Origin: Aphelocoma coerulescens
Taxonomy: Eukaryota > Chordata > Aves > Passeriformes > Corvidae
Assembly (NCBI RefSeq): GCF_041296385.1
Contig: NC_091016.1
Coordinates: 10,265,997 to 10,329,996, forward strand
Length of the DNA stretch: 64,000 nt
Direction of reading: 5' to 3'
Numbering within the stretch: position 1 is the first letter of the stretch; every line of letters begins with the position of its first letter. Below the pieces are notes generated by a model that was not told the origin of the DNA, did not search any database, and saw only the letters and a list, made by a program, of their open reading frames with translations. Both the position numbers and the translations under genes were made by a program. Positions 8,302 to 20,000 of this stretch are shown here, in pieces.

Positions 8302-8841
8302 GTGAGTCTGGTGCCGCTTACGTGCGGAAGGCGAAGGTGCAGCCCAGCCCTGGCTTCTACTTCTCGGGCCGTTCTCCAGGAAAGCAGCTGCTGGAGGCTG
8401 CCAAGGGAGCTGCGAGAGTGAAAGCAAGGTGGGCGTCTGTCTTAGAAGAAAGGCACAGAGCCACAGTGTCATTTGCGATTTCCGAAGGCTGGTTGGAGAG
8501 GCGTGCTTTAGGAAAGCCTTCTGCTTTGACGCCTGCTCCTGGCTGAGCTCTAGTTGCAGGGACTCTGCAAGGCTGAACAACTAGGAAAGTGCCTATGTCC
8601 ACGCTGTGGGATGAAGCACTATAGCTGCGGCTTCCTTTCTGGAGCAAGCAAGAATGCTCTCAGCCGACTCTGCTTGTGAACGAGCCCTTGCTGGTCTTGG
8701 GCAATTTGGTGCACTGCACACGCAAGCCCAGTGCTCTGCAGCTAAATTGTTTGCCTTAAGTGGTCTGGACTGAAGAGAAGGCCAGCGATGGCAGTGAACT
8801 TTGCTGCTTTTCCGCGTGCATGCTGCACCCACCAACGGTGC

Positions 8842-8853
8842 ACCGTGCACGGT
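8842..8853. other. 12-bp perfect palindrome in the module
   Basis: ACCGTGCACGGT is its own reverse complement and sits just before the TTTCTTTGCTCAG run of M5. Related GTGCAC words occur at the same place in M3 and M6 but without the full palindrome. A protein-binding role is only a possibility. Confidence 0.35.
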
Positions 8854-9299
8854 TTCTTTGCTCAGCTCGAGCTACAGCGACACCCTTTCGGTTTCGCTGA
8901 GTCCACGCTGCCCATGCAGCTCTCACTCAGCGAAGTGCGCCAGGGGAGAAGCACTTGCTGGAGAAGTCTTTCAATGTGCAAGGCTTTGAAGGCAGCACCC
9001 CAATCGGGACATGAGGAGGGCTGATGAAGAACGTGGTTCTTTCTTGGCAACTTTCTCCTGTGCGAGATGTCTACCGAAGCTCTTTGCTCCTTGCCAGACT
9101 GCAGTGTGCACCAGAGTACACTCTGGCCGAGAAGGAGAAGGCAGACAGCACCACCATCTGACGGGCCCTATGCAGGTTATGACAGAAAGCAGACTGCCCC
9201 TGGAAGGCACTGGCAGCTACGAGTTCCCCAAGTGTCAGGGGCAAATGCTGGGCGAGCTCGTCATCCTGGCACGGTTCTCTGTGCGAGAGCGACTTCTCA

Positions 9300-9600
9300 G
9301 CGGTCCTTCTCGTGGCCCCGATTGCGCTGCTGTGTTTTCAAAGTCCTGCACACTGAAAGACTCATCCAGCAAGTGCTTCTCCCCTTCAAGTTTCGCTGAG
9401 CGAGAGCTACCATGGGTAGTGTGGACGCCGCGAAACCGAAGGGGTCTCCCGCTAGCTCGAGCTGCGGAAAAACCGTGCACAGCACACTGACAAGCGGCAA
9501 AGCACAATGGCCTCGCTCGGCTTCTCTTCTGCCCAGACAACGAAAGGCGAAGAACGAAGCCTCAGAGCACCGGGCTTGTGCGTGCAGCATTGCAGAAAGC
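9300..9600 (-). repeat. Inverted module copy M6
   Basis: The reverse complement reads, in module order, CAAGCCCGGTGCTCTG, CTTCGTTCTTCGCC, GTGCTTTGCCGCTT, GTGCACGGTTTTTCCGCAGC, CCTTCGGTTTCGC, GGGGAGAAGCACTTGCTGGA and GGCCACGAGAAGG. It lies between the direct copies M5 and M7, so an internal inversion or inverted insertion broke the tandem order. Confidence 0.82.
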
Positions 9601-9850
9601 GCAGAGACGCCTATCGGGAATTTCGGTCCTTGCGAGAGAGTCTTGTGTGCCTCGTGGTGCTTCGAGCCGAGAAAGACCGGGCAGACAGCACCGCCACAGA
9701 GGGGGCGCTTTTGCACCTTGTAAAAGGCAAGAGGACTGCTCCTGGAAGGTGGTGCGAATCCCTGTTGCCACTAGTGTCAGGAGCAAAGTGCTTGCAAGCT
9801 TATTGTCCTGGCACAGCTCTCTGCGGGAGACGTAGCCGAGAAGCTTTCCG
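9600..9850 (+). repeat. Module fragment M7
   Basis: Direct orientation again. GCAGACAGCACC at 9681 matches 9141 at an offset of 540 bp, followed by collinear GGACTGCTCCTGGAAGG and TTGTCCTGGCAC blocks. It is missing the module core, which is represented by the inverted M6 beside it. Confidence 0.75.
9694..9708 (+). promoter_or_regulatory. CTCF-like core (weak) in M7
   Basis: The 3' nine bases AGGGGGCGC match the strongest part of the vertebrate CTCF consensus, with CCAC four bases upstream but one base out of register. The aligned position in other module copies reads TGACGGGCGC, so the match is specific to M7. It recurs at 19072, 29177, 39281, 48659 and 58763. CTCF binding is known for the human DXZ4 and D4Z4 macrosatellites, which is why I list it. 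Confidence 0.22.
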
Positions 9851-9949
9851 CTTAGCTTGGGATCGCAAGAGGGACAGATTGTGCTGCTACGTAGCGCTGG
9901 GAAGGAGAGGTGCAGGGCCCAGGCGTGTTTGGGCAGAAGCAGTGCACTG

Positions 9950-10104
9950 GAGCGCTTGGCTGCCGACACAGCGTTCCGTGCGAGAAGCAGACCGCTGTTC
10001 GCCTCCGGGAGAATGAAGGTACGGCGTGCTCGAAAAGGCGAAGGACGAAGCCGCAGAGCACCGGGCTGGTGTGCGCGTCGTATGGGCTTGCAAGACGAAG
10101 GGTG
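9950..10104 (+). repeat. Module fragment M8, continuing into the next unit
   Basis: It aligns with 7965-8120 (GAGAAGCAGA, GGTACGGCGTGCTCGAAAAG, GGCTTGCAAGACGA, CTCCTGCCTGCTGAATTGAC) and carries on without a break across the arbitrary unit boundary to about base 130 of the following unit. Confidence 0.85.
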
Positions 10105-13100
10105 GCTGCTGCACTCCTGCCTGCTGAATTGACGTTCTAGCATTCGGAAGGAGGACGCTCAAGGGCACTTGCTTGTGCCGCTGCCTCTTCCTCTTCCAGC
10201 TCTAGGTGGAAGTGATTGTGCTTCTTCTCAAGATTCTTGTGGAAACTCTTTTGTTGAACTTTGGAGTGCAAAATCCTGGGAACTGAATGTTACATTCCAT
10301 CTAGAACGAAAGTTTTATTCCTCAGTTTTTGTCAGGAACAGCTAGAATGGAAAACACATCTTGGCTTTTTGCATTCCCTTCAGAGAATATTAACACTACG
10401 CAAATCGATGCCACGATCTATTCTGTCACCTAAATTTACTGTTTCAATCATGCACTCATACGCTGCTCGTCTGAAATTTTCTGTCCAGATTCATTTGACC
10501 TCACGCATCTTCTGTTTTGCAGTACCAACAAGTCTTGCTACAGAAAGACATGCTAGATCAGCAGCAGTGTTTAGGTAGGCCTTTGGTACGGCAGTATCTG
10601 AACAGCACGCAACTCATACCTCAGCAATTCTCCCTGTGGCTCTGCTATGCGTGCTCTCGCATTTTTTCTCTCTCACTGAGCCTAAACTGTAGAACAAAAA
10701 CATCCAGGAACTGCTGCCATGGGAATGCACAAAGACCAAAATCCCAGAGGTGGCCTGTACATTTCCTTTGCAGCCCCTGAACCATATCAAACGCACTGCT
10801 GGTCTGTACTTTTCTTTCCAGTGACACATCACATTCAGTCGAGCGGATACTGCAGACAAACCGAATCACTTCCAGCTAGCGAGCTCCAATACGAAAATGT
10901 GGCCGCACAGGAAGCTTTCACTGGCCTTGCATGGTACAGTTGCAAACTTGCACTATGACTGCAGTCAAATGGTACTCAGGGCTTTTACATTGCGTCTGTA
11001 CACTGCACACACCCGACGGTGTTCTGTGCCTTCACTGTCAGTTTGGCTACCATCAAGTACTTTCATGTTCCCAAGGTGCCTATTTGGCACAAAGAAAAAG
11101 ATACCAGCCTTGCTGGACTGCGACTTCTTCTGCCAGTCTTTCACGTACACACTTCTCACTGGGGCTATGCACCTTTCTTCTAAGCTGTGTGGAAAGTCAC
11201 ATTCTTTACACTCACAGATGCCAGTTTCCATCCTTAAAAGAGCCCGCAGCTCTGCCCATGCAAGCAGTCTGAGAACCGAAGCCCGCTGGCAGCATTCAGC
11301 TTTGTCTCTTTTCAGAGCGTGTACTGCACACAGCACAGTATGCTGTGGGGGGTTTTCCTCCGTTATAAGTACAGTCATACTCTTTCTGTTCCACTAAGTC
11401 CACATCATCCATCTACCTCTCGCTCAGGGAAAGGCAGTAGGAGAGAGAAAAGCAGTTGCTGCATTGGTCTTTCCGAGTCCATGATTTTCAACAAACCGCC
11501 GCACTCTGGATGACAAGGGGGTGCAATGGGAGGGTCTGCTGTTCTTGCTCAAGCTGGCACTTTCATGAGCTAATGTTTGTGTAGGATGTTCACAAGTTAG
11601 TATCTGGACTCTGCGAGAGTGAAAGACAGCGCTGGGGAGCTCACATTGCCCTCTGAGTGTGGTGCAAATAAGAGTTTGTACCTGGAAGGGGGAGATCAGT
11701 GAAATCTTTTTGTCCTGACACGGTTGATTTGAGAGCAGTGGTGTTTTCAACTTGGCTCTGCACTTTGGGTGGTTTATAGCTAGGTGAGGGGCCTTTCCTT
11801 CTTTTGCAAGTCCCCCCTGCCATGCTGGGGTTGTTCTTCTGAGTGCTGACAGCGCGCAGGTTAAAGTTAACTGCTCCTCATGGCGCCCAGCACCATTCAT
11901 GTGGCAATAGTTTGTTCCTTTGCGGATCCTGGCTCTTCGAATGTCTTTTGATTTCGTCCGGAAGACACTTCCATGTGGAGACAGCAACAGGTTGCTGAAT
12001 GGGCACCTTTTGTGACCAATATTTACACTTGATGAAATTAGTGCATCAGGATGGTGATAGGCAACCAATGACCACTCAATTAACACTTACAATATTACTA
12101 ACTTAAGCGAAACGAGGTTTTGCAAATGGCAATCTCTCCTTTGTACTGATACAGCCCTAATTTAATTTTCTTCAATGCACCAGCCTCAAGCACGGTGCTC
12201 TGCATGATTGCAAGTAAGAATTGCAAGATTGCAAGTAGGAACATTTAGTTGGAAAGGAAAGCTGATGGCACAGGTTCACATGACGCTGTTTCTATTCTTC
12301 AAAGTGAATGTGAAACCCACTCTAACTTATTATCCAAATAGGAGAGCACCAGGGAATGCTCATACTTTAAAGGTAGCAGGGAAAAGAGCTCAGAAGCTTG
12401 GCTCTTGCATTCCCTCTCTAACAGTTCAACAGCTCTAGCCCAGAGAACTGCCTACTAGGAAGAGCCATTAAATTAACATGCTCTTCTATGTGCACTTTCC
12501 TCCTCAGCTTTAAGTACCATCATAATCCTTCAGTCTCACAGAGTCAGGATGCAAACAGAATTTTATCAGGGGCTGCTAAAGTCAGCAGGATGCAAATTTG
12601 TTCAACAGCTTGGCTTTTTCATTCCTTCTCTAACAGTTCAACAGCTATAGCCCACAGAACTGCCCATGAGGAAAAGCCATTAATTCGCTGAGAACACCCT
12701 ACATGCAGATCCAAAACTGCTTTCTTTGCCAAAGAGAGAAACTATGAGCCCATCTCAGAAGAACTGGGATCTCCTCCTCCAAAATAGAAAACATCCAGGA
12801 ACTGCTCCCATCCAATGTGCCAGAACACTGTTACTGGACATTACCTGCCCTGGTGTCTAAATCAGCTGCACACCAAGGATGAGCATAGCTGCTTGTCTTG
12901 GCTTACTGCCAAGAGTTCAGAAGACCACCTTTCAGAAGTGGAAACGACATGCCAAAAATGACTTTTTCAGGAGACTGCCTTGAAAATAGGGCGTAGCAAC
13001 TCCATACTTGTACAAATCAAGGCAGTGCTTCTACACCAAATATGCCAGGACAGAAAGTTGCTGCTGCCCTTTACCTCCACTAGGCAGCTTCTTATGTGCA

Positions 13101-13333
13101 CCTGAAACACTGGGGCTAGGTGCTTTCCTTCCCATGGAAAAGCATTGTCATCCTCTCTGAGGAACTGGCGTGCTACCGCCAATATTGAATATATCTAAGA
13201 ATTGCTCCTACACAAGAGGTGCCAGGAGAGAAATGTCTCAGTTGAGTTTACTTCCCCATGGGACCTTATCATCTGCTCCACCAACACTGGGATTCAGACC
13301 TTTGCATTCCAAGGAAAGGCATTATGAGTCACT

Positions 13334-14784
13334 TGGCCTTGCGTTGCCTTCAGTACCATTGCCTGGTTTTTCCTAGCCTACCCTTGCTTTGCCTTCCTTG
13401 GCTACGTCTCTCTTGCCTATGTCTCCCTTGCCCTGCCCTGCCCTGCCTATGATTTCCTTGCTTTGCCCTGCCTTGCCTTTTCTTCCATGCAGGCAAGGCA
13501 ATGCAGTCAAAGCAAGTTTAGGCAATTCTAGTCAAGTCAAGGGAAAGTTAGGGAAAGCAAAGCAAGAGCAGTGAGCAGGCAGCAAAGTAGGGCCAATGAG
13601 TGCGAGGCAAGAGAAGGCCCAGAAGTTGTAGTTCGGAAGGCAGGGCATAGGAAGGTAAGTCCAGTGATGCAGAGGGCAGGCAAAGACAAGAAAGGCTAGG
13701 CAAGGAAAGGCCAGCCAAGAAAGGGGTAGGCAAATAAAAACAGGGAATGCTTACACAAAGCAATGTGAAGCAAGGAACAGCTAGGCAAGTCAAGGCAAGA
13801 ACACAGAAAGGTCAGTGGAGTAAGGCAAGCAAGGGAGAGATAGGAGAAGCAAGTTAAATCAAAGGAGAGGAAGACAAGACATGGAAGGCCAGGGAAGGAG
13901 GCAGTAGGCAGGGGCTGGTTATGAAAGGCAGTGCAAGGCTGTTGCTGTTGAGACGGTCACGACACACATACACTCTCTGCCCCGAGCAATGGCAAAAAAC
14001 CACTTGTATTATTTATGCATCTTCTCTTATGCACTTTTTTAGCTACATGTGCATGGACTATTATTTTGCTATAATACAATACTATTGGTTGTCTATAGTG
14101 TACACACATTCTTTGCTAAACATCAGCCAGTATCGTCCCTTTTGCAGCTGTTACAACTTCTTTCTGTTGTTTATCTTCTTGCTTCTGCAATTCTCACGGG
14201 TACAAAATGATTGTATCAACGGAAATGTCTGTGAGGCCTTCAGACCAGCTGTTGGTTCCCACAAAAGGCAAAGGAGTGGTAGACAAAAGAAGGCCAGGAA
14301 TCTGTAGGCAAAGCAGGGATTGGGAGGGGTAGGCAAAGGAAAGCAAGGCCATGTTGGAAAGGGGCACAAATGTCAAGAAGGGCAAGGGTTATGCAAGGCA
14401 GTGCAAGGCAAGGGAAGGGTAGGCAGGCCAAGGCAAGACAAGAGCATGGAGGGGTGGTGCAGAAAAGGTGATGATCGGATGGATAGGCCAGTCAAAGGTG
14501 GGTAGGTGTGGGTAGACTAGGCGAGGGAAAGAGGGGTAGCAGGGCAAGGCAAGTGTTGGCTTTGCAAAGCAAGGCAAGAGAGACTTAGGCAAGGCCAAGA
14601 GAGTCATAGGAGAAGCAGGCAAGACAAGACCAGGAAACAAGGGGTAAGAAAGTCAAGGTGGGAGATTGGTGAACAAGGCCATGCAATGGAGACATAGGAA
14701 GGGCAAGGGAGGTACACAGAGGTGTCTGTAAGGCAATGCAAGGCTGGGCTCTGCATGGCAAGGGATGATCAGGTATGGCAATGC
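13334..14784 (+). repeat. Pentamer block with LTR-like insertion, unit 2
   Basis: Same structure as 3230-4680: CCTTG tract, strand switch near 13489, and GGCAA tracts either side of the insertion at 13940-14263. I saw no length change, which is unusual for a simple repeat. Confidence 0.85.
13940..14263 (-). mobile_element. Solo-LTR-like insertion, unit 2
   Basis: Same site and ends as 3836-4159, so the insertion predates the amplification of the array. Confidence 0.6.
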
Positions 14785-15172
14785 CTTCATGTACCCCACT
14801 GTTTCAGGAGAATATGAGAGGTGGCCCAGGGGTGGTCAAAGCCAGCAAGACCCATCTGTCCTGGCAGCTTTCCTCCGGGAGTAATCCTTGGTTGTATTGG
14901 ATATGGGACATGCAATCACCATTTTAGCCATAGACTCCTGGACAAGAATGAAAGTTCTTTTCCCTGGGAAGGAAAACACGTAGACCCACTGTTTCAGGTG
15001 CAGATGAAAGACAGAACAAGGAAGGACAAGGCACTCGAAGAACGCCTTCTTTCTGGACGCGTCCTTCTGGGTGTGCTCAAGCTGCGTGGGCTCGGCAGCA
15101 CTGAAGGTGTAAGAACCTGTTTCTGGCCAGGCAGTGTGCTGCAGTGCAAGGGCTGCGCCTTACTTTGTTGAA

Positions 15173-15344
15173 GCAGGCAGAGCATTCTCAGCTGAATCTG
15201 CTTGTTGAAGCAGCTCTTGGCTGGACATTTGCAAGTCGCGCCACTGAGTCCATGAAGCCGGTGCCCAGCTGCTTCGTTCTTCGCCTTCTGTGGTCCGGAC
15301 AGGACTGAAGCGCAGCGATGGCTTGGAGCTTTGCCGCTCTTCAG
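15173..15344 (+). repeat. Single recombinant arm of short unit 2
   Basis: The left flank is that of arm 1 and the right flank that of arm 2, so this is the scar of the 726-bp loss. Its diagnostic bases are A15190 (arm-1 state) followed by three arm-2 states. Confidence 0.9.
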
Positions 15345-16296
15345 ATTGTTTACTGCAGGCATCTACATTTTTCTGTGCACGGATTTTCCTCAGCTGGACA
15401 TAGAATTATTTTCTTGCTGTTTTACAGTGTCCAGACCATCTGTGTAGCTCTCGGTCAGGGAAATGCGTCAAGAGAGACGCCCTTGCTGGATGAGCTTTTC
15501 GCTGGCCAAGCCTTTCGACATCCCACCACAATTGGTCGAGGACGAGGAGAAAGGAGGGGTAACAGGGTAATATCTCTACAGTGCATCAGGTCATGTGAAA
15601 TTTGTGCTGCTGCTGCCTAGTGCCCTTGCAGCTATCTGGGGAAGCAATTGCCCTTCCCTTCAGTCTCTGAGTTTCGGAGAACACGAATGCATGTAGGATG
15701 CAAGCGGAGGAGGGAAGTACAGAGTGCACCGGTGAGTTCGCTGTTGCTTACCTGGGGAGGGCGGAGGTGCAGCCCAGCACTGGCTTTGACGTCTACGGCC
15801 GTTCTCCAGGAGAGTAGCTGCTGGAGGCTGCCAAGGGAGCTGCGAGCACGAAAGTATAGCGGGCGTCTGTCTTAGAAGAAAGGCGCAGAGCCGCACTGTG
15901 ATGCGCCCTTTCAGGAGGCTGCTTGGAGAAAGGGTGCTTTAGGAGGGCCTTCTGCTTTGACGCCTGCTCCTGGCTGAGCTCTAGCTGCAGGGACTCTGCA
16001 AGGCTGAACGACTAGGAAAGTGCCTATCTCCACGCTGTGGGATGAAGTGCTACGGCTCCGCGTTCCCTTTTGGAGACGCGAGGACTCCCTCAGCCGGCTT
16101 GGCTTGTGAACGAGCCTGCTGGACTTCTGCAACTCGGTGCACTGCACCTGCAAGCCCGGTGCTCTGCGGCTTCATTTTTCGCCTCACGTTATCCGCACGG
16201 AAGGGAAGCCCAGCGAGGGCACTGAACTTTGCCGCTTTTGCTCGTGCATGCTGCACGCACCCTCGGTGTAGCGTGCACGATTTCTTTCCACAGCTC

Positions 16297-17008
16297 TATA
16301 GGAGAAAGGCTCGCGAAGGGTGTCTGGACTTCAGGCGGCTCTCTTGAAAGCTGTGTATTGCATAGGCGAAGTTACAGCATTTCAGGGAGTGGGTATCCAG
16401 AGCCAGCCCTACAGCTGTCAGCTACAGCTGGTAGGCATACCTGGAGCCGCTTTCTGTTCAAGTTAGAAAGCATTATGTATTTTTCTTTGCTGAGTATCTC
16501 AATACATAGCAACCAATAAGCACCATACAACAATACCTTTACATTTGCCTGTAGCCTATCATGACTACTACCATTACCATATTATAGTCATTCTTATCCA
16601 ATCACAAGAGTAAGTATGTTACAATTTAAGCTTACAGTGGAAAATTCTCAGACCTCTCTTCTTCTTGCTACATCGACATTTCTTGTTTGCCTGCGATAGC
16701 TCTCTTTTTGGTAAAAACATGTTTTCTATTTCCTTATGGCCTTCTTGAGACTTATTTACTTGGTGAAAAACATGTGCTTGTTTGTACTCACATACCGGTG
16801 TCCTAATAAAAAACATCTCCTTCCAACTCAATCTCCAACCTTTGCCTTCTCAGTTATTCAGTGATCAGTGTTTCAGCAAAACACCTTTTACTCTCTATCA
16901 AAACTCGTTTCCATTTCTACCTCATGCTAAGTTTCTACATTCAGAGATCTTTCTGTCAAGCCTACATAGCTGTGAAACTTTCTTACCAAACTTTCATCCT
17001 CTCCAACA
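16297..17008. mobile_element. AT-rich insertion in the module, unit 2
   Basis: Same junctions as 6919-7630 of unit 1. Confidence 0.55.
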
Positions 17009-20000
17009 AGCTCGAGCTACAAGGACACCCTTTCAGTTTCGCTGAGTCCACGCTGCCCACGTAGCTGTCGCTGAGCGAAGTGTGCCAGGGGAGAAGCACT
17101 TGCTGGAAGAGTCTTTCAATGCGCACGGCTTTGAAGGCAGCACCACAATGTGGGCCACGAGAAGGGGTGAGGAGGAATGTGGTGTCGTCCTGGCACCTTT
17201 CTCCTGTGTGAGCTGTCTACCGAAGCTCTTTGCTCCTTGCGAGACGGCAGCGTGCGCCGGAGTACACTCGAGCCGAGGAGCGGGCAGACAGCATCGCCAT
17301 CTGACGGGCGCTTTGCAGCTTGCCGCAGAAAGCGCTGCACTGCCGGGCACAGTGTTCCGGGCGAGAAGCAGAAGACCGTCCGCCTCCGGGGGAACGAAGG
17401 TACGGCGTGCTCGAAAAGGCGAAGAACGAAGCCGCGGAGCGCCGGGCTCGCGTGCTCGTTGTACGGGCTGCAAGACGAGCGTGGCTGCCACTCTCCTGCC
17501 TGCTGAATTGACGTTATAGCCTTGGGAAGGAGGAAGTTCCACGGCACTTACCTGTGCTGCTGCTGCCTATTCCTCTTGTAGCTCTCTGTGGAAGCATTTG
17601 CGCTTCCCTTCAGTCTCCGTCTTTCCGAGAACACGATGGTAGTAGCATGCAGCGGAGGAGGGAAGAACAGAGCGCACCGGTGAGTCTGGTGCCGCTTACG
17701 TGCGGAAGGCGAAGGTGCAGCCCAGCCCTGGCTTCTACTTCTCGGGCCGTTCTCCAGGAAAGCAGCTGCTGGAGGCTGCCAAGGGAGCTGCGAGAGTGAA
17801 AGCAAGGTGGGCGTCTGTCTTAGAAGAAAGGCACAGAGCCACAGTGTCATTTGCGATTTCCGAAGGCTGGTTGGAGAGGCGTGCTTTAGGAAAGCCTTCT
17901 GCTTTGACGCCTGCTCCTGGCTGAGCTCTAGTTGCAGGGACTCTGCAAGGCTGAACAACTAGGAAAGTGCCTATGTCCACGCTGTGGGATGAAGCACTAT
18001 AGCTGCGGCTTCCTTTCTGGAGCAAGCAAGAATGCTCTCAGCCGACTCTGCTTGTGAACGAGCCCTTGCTGGTCTTGGGCAATTTGGTGCACTGCACACG
18101 CAAGCCCAGTGCTCTGCAGCTAAATTGTTTGCCTTAAGTGGTCTGGACTGAAGAGAAGGCCAGCGATGGCAGTGAACTTTGCTGCTTTTCCGCGTGCATG
18201 CTGCACCCACCAACGGTGCACCGTGCACGGTTTCTTTGCTCAGCTCGAGCTACAGCGACACCCTTTCGGTTTCGCTGAGTCCACGCTGCCCATGCAGCTC
18301 TCACTCAGCGAAGTGCGCCAGGGGAGAAGCACTTGCTGGAGAAGTCTTTCAATGTGCAAGGCTTTGAAGGCAGCACCCCAATCGGGACATGAGGAGGGCT
18401 GATGAAGAACGTGGTTCTTTCTTGGCAACTTTCTCCTGTGCGAGATGTCTACCGAAGATCTTTGCTCCTTGCCAGACTGCAGTGTGCACCAGAGTACACT
18501 CTGGCCGAGAAGGAGAAGGCAGACAGCACCACCATCTGACGGGCCCTATGCAGGTTATGACAGAAAGCAGACTGCCCCTGGAAGGCACTGGCAGCTACGA
18601 GTTCCCCAAGTGTCAGGGGCAAATGCTGGGCGAGCTCGTCATCCTGGCACGGTTCTCTGTGCGAGAGCGACTTCTCAGCGGTCCTTCTCGTGGCCCCGAT
18701 TGCGCTGCTGTGTTTTCAAAGTCCTGCACACTGAAAGACTCATCCAGCAAGTGCTTCTCCCCTTCAAGTTTCGCTGAGCGAGAGCTACCATGGGTAGTGT
18801 GGACGCCGCGAAACCGAAGGGGTCTCCCGCTAGCTCGAGCTGCGGAAAAACCGTGCACAGCACACTGACAAGCGGCAAAGCACAATGGCCTCGCTCGGCT
18901 TCTCTTCTGCCCAGACAACGAAAGGCGAAGAACGAAGCCTCAGAGCACCGGGCTTGTGCGTGCAGCATTGCAGAAAGCCCAGAGACGCCTATCGGGAATT
19001 TCGGTCCTTGCGAGAGAGTCTTGTGTGCCTCGTGGTGCTTCGAGCCGAGAAAGACCGGGCAGACAGCACCGCCACAGAGGGGGCGCTTTTGCACCTTGTA
19101 AAAGGCAAGAGGACTGCTCCTGGAAGGTGGTGCGAATCCCTGTTGCCACTAGTGTCAGGAGCAAAGTGCTTGCAAGCTTATTGTCCTGGCACAGCTCTCT
19201 GCGGGAGACGTAGCCGAGAAGCTTTCCGCTTAGCTTGGGATCGCAAGAGGGACAGATTGTGCTGCTACGTAGCGCTGGGAAGGAGAGGTGCAGGGCCCAG
19301 GCGTGTTTGGGCAGAAGCAGTGCACTGGAGCGCTTGGCTGCCGACACAGCGTTCCGTGCGAGAAGCAGACCGCTGTTCGCCTCCGGGAGAATGAAGGTAC
19401 GGCGTGCTCGAAAAGGCGAAGGACGAAGCCGCAGAGCACCGGGCTGGTGTGCGCGTCGTATGGGCTTGCAAGACGAAGGGTGGCTGCTGCACTCCTGCCT
19501 GCTGAATTGACGTTCTAGCATTCGGAAGGAGGACGCTCAAGGGCACTTGCTTGTGCCGCTGCCTCTTCCTCTTCCAGCTCTAGGTGGAAGTGATTGTGCT
19601 TCTTCTCAAGATTCTTGTGGAAACTCTTTTGTTGAACTTTGGAGTGCAAAATCCTGGGAACTGAATGTTACATTCCATCTAGAACGAAAGTTTTATTCCT
19701 CAGTTTTTGTCAGGAACAGCTAGAATGGAAAACACATCTTGGCTTTTTGCATTCCCTTCAGAGAATATTAACACTACGCAAATCGATGCCACGATCTATT
19801 CTGTCACCTAAATTTACTGTTTCAATCATGCACTCATACGCTGCTCGTCTGAAATTTTCTGTCCAGATTCATTTGACCTCACGCATCTTCTGTTTTGCAG
19901 TACCAACAAGTCTTGCTACAGAAAGACATGCTAGATCAGCAGCAGTGTTTAGGTAGGCCTTTGGTACGGCAGTATCTGAACAGCACGCAACTCATACCTC

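Larger units (their letters stand above)
8175..9290 (+). repeat. Module copy M5 (most complete copy)
   Basis: It starts with the acceptor-like block and runs through all module landmarks to the GTCATCCTGGCACGGTTCTC block. It serves as the reference copy: M3 matches its first half and M4 its second half. The canonical module is about 1.23 kb, from one AGCTCGAGCTAC to the next. Confidence 0.88.
1..10104. repeat. Macrosatellite unit 1 (type A, long, 10,104 bp)
   Basis: Base 1 onward recurs at base 10105 with the same order and spacing of every landmark, so the period is 10,104 bp. The unit carries both 172-bp arms and the 726-bp segment, hence long. It has the type A bases T6122, C9080 and G9601. 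Bases seen only in this unit are G2179, T4885 and A8072. The phase is arbitrary. Reading by eye against unit 4 I found about five substitutions. Confidence 0.97.
10105..19482. repeat. Macrosatellite unit 2 (type B, short, 9,378 bp)
   Basis: This unit is collinear with unit 1 but exactly 726 bp shorter, with one arm (15173-15344) where long units have two. It has the type B bases C15500, A18458 and C18979. Private changes are A12475, A12958 and A17550. The last one puts a stop into the longest minus-strand open frame and splits it in two. Confidence 0.97.

Noticed and set aside
7738..8580. 280-codon minus-strand open frame as a protein-coding gene
   Set aside because: No recognisable domain, composition follows the GC-rich module, overlapping frames are also open, and unit 2 has a stop. 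Conservation between units only reflects their near identity.
9507..10143. Overlapping open frames of 169 (plus) and 193 (minus) codons
   Set aside because: Both cross junctions between module fragments M6, M7 and M8, which real coding sequence would not be expected to do.
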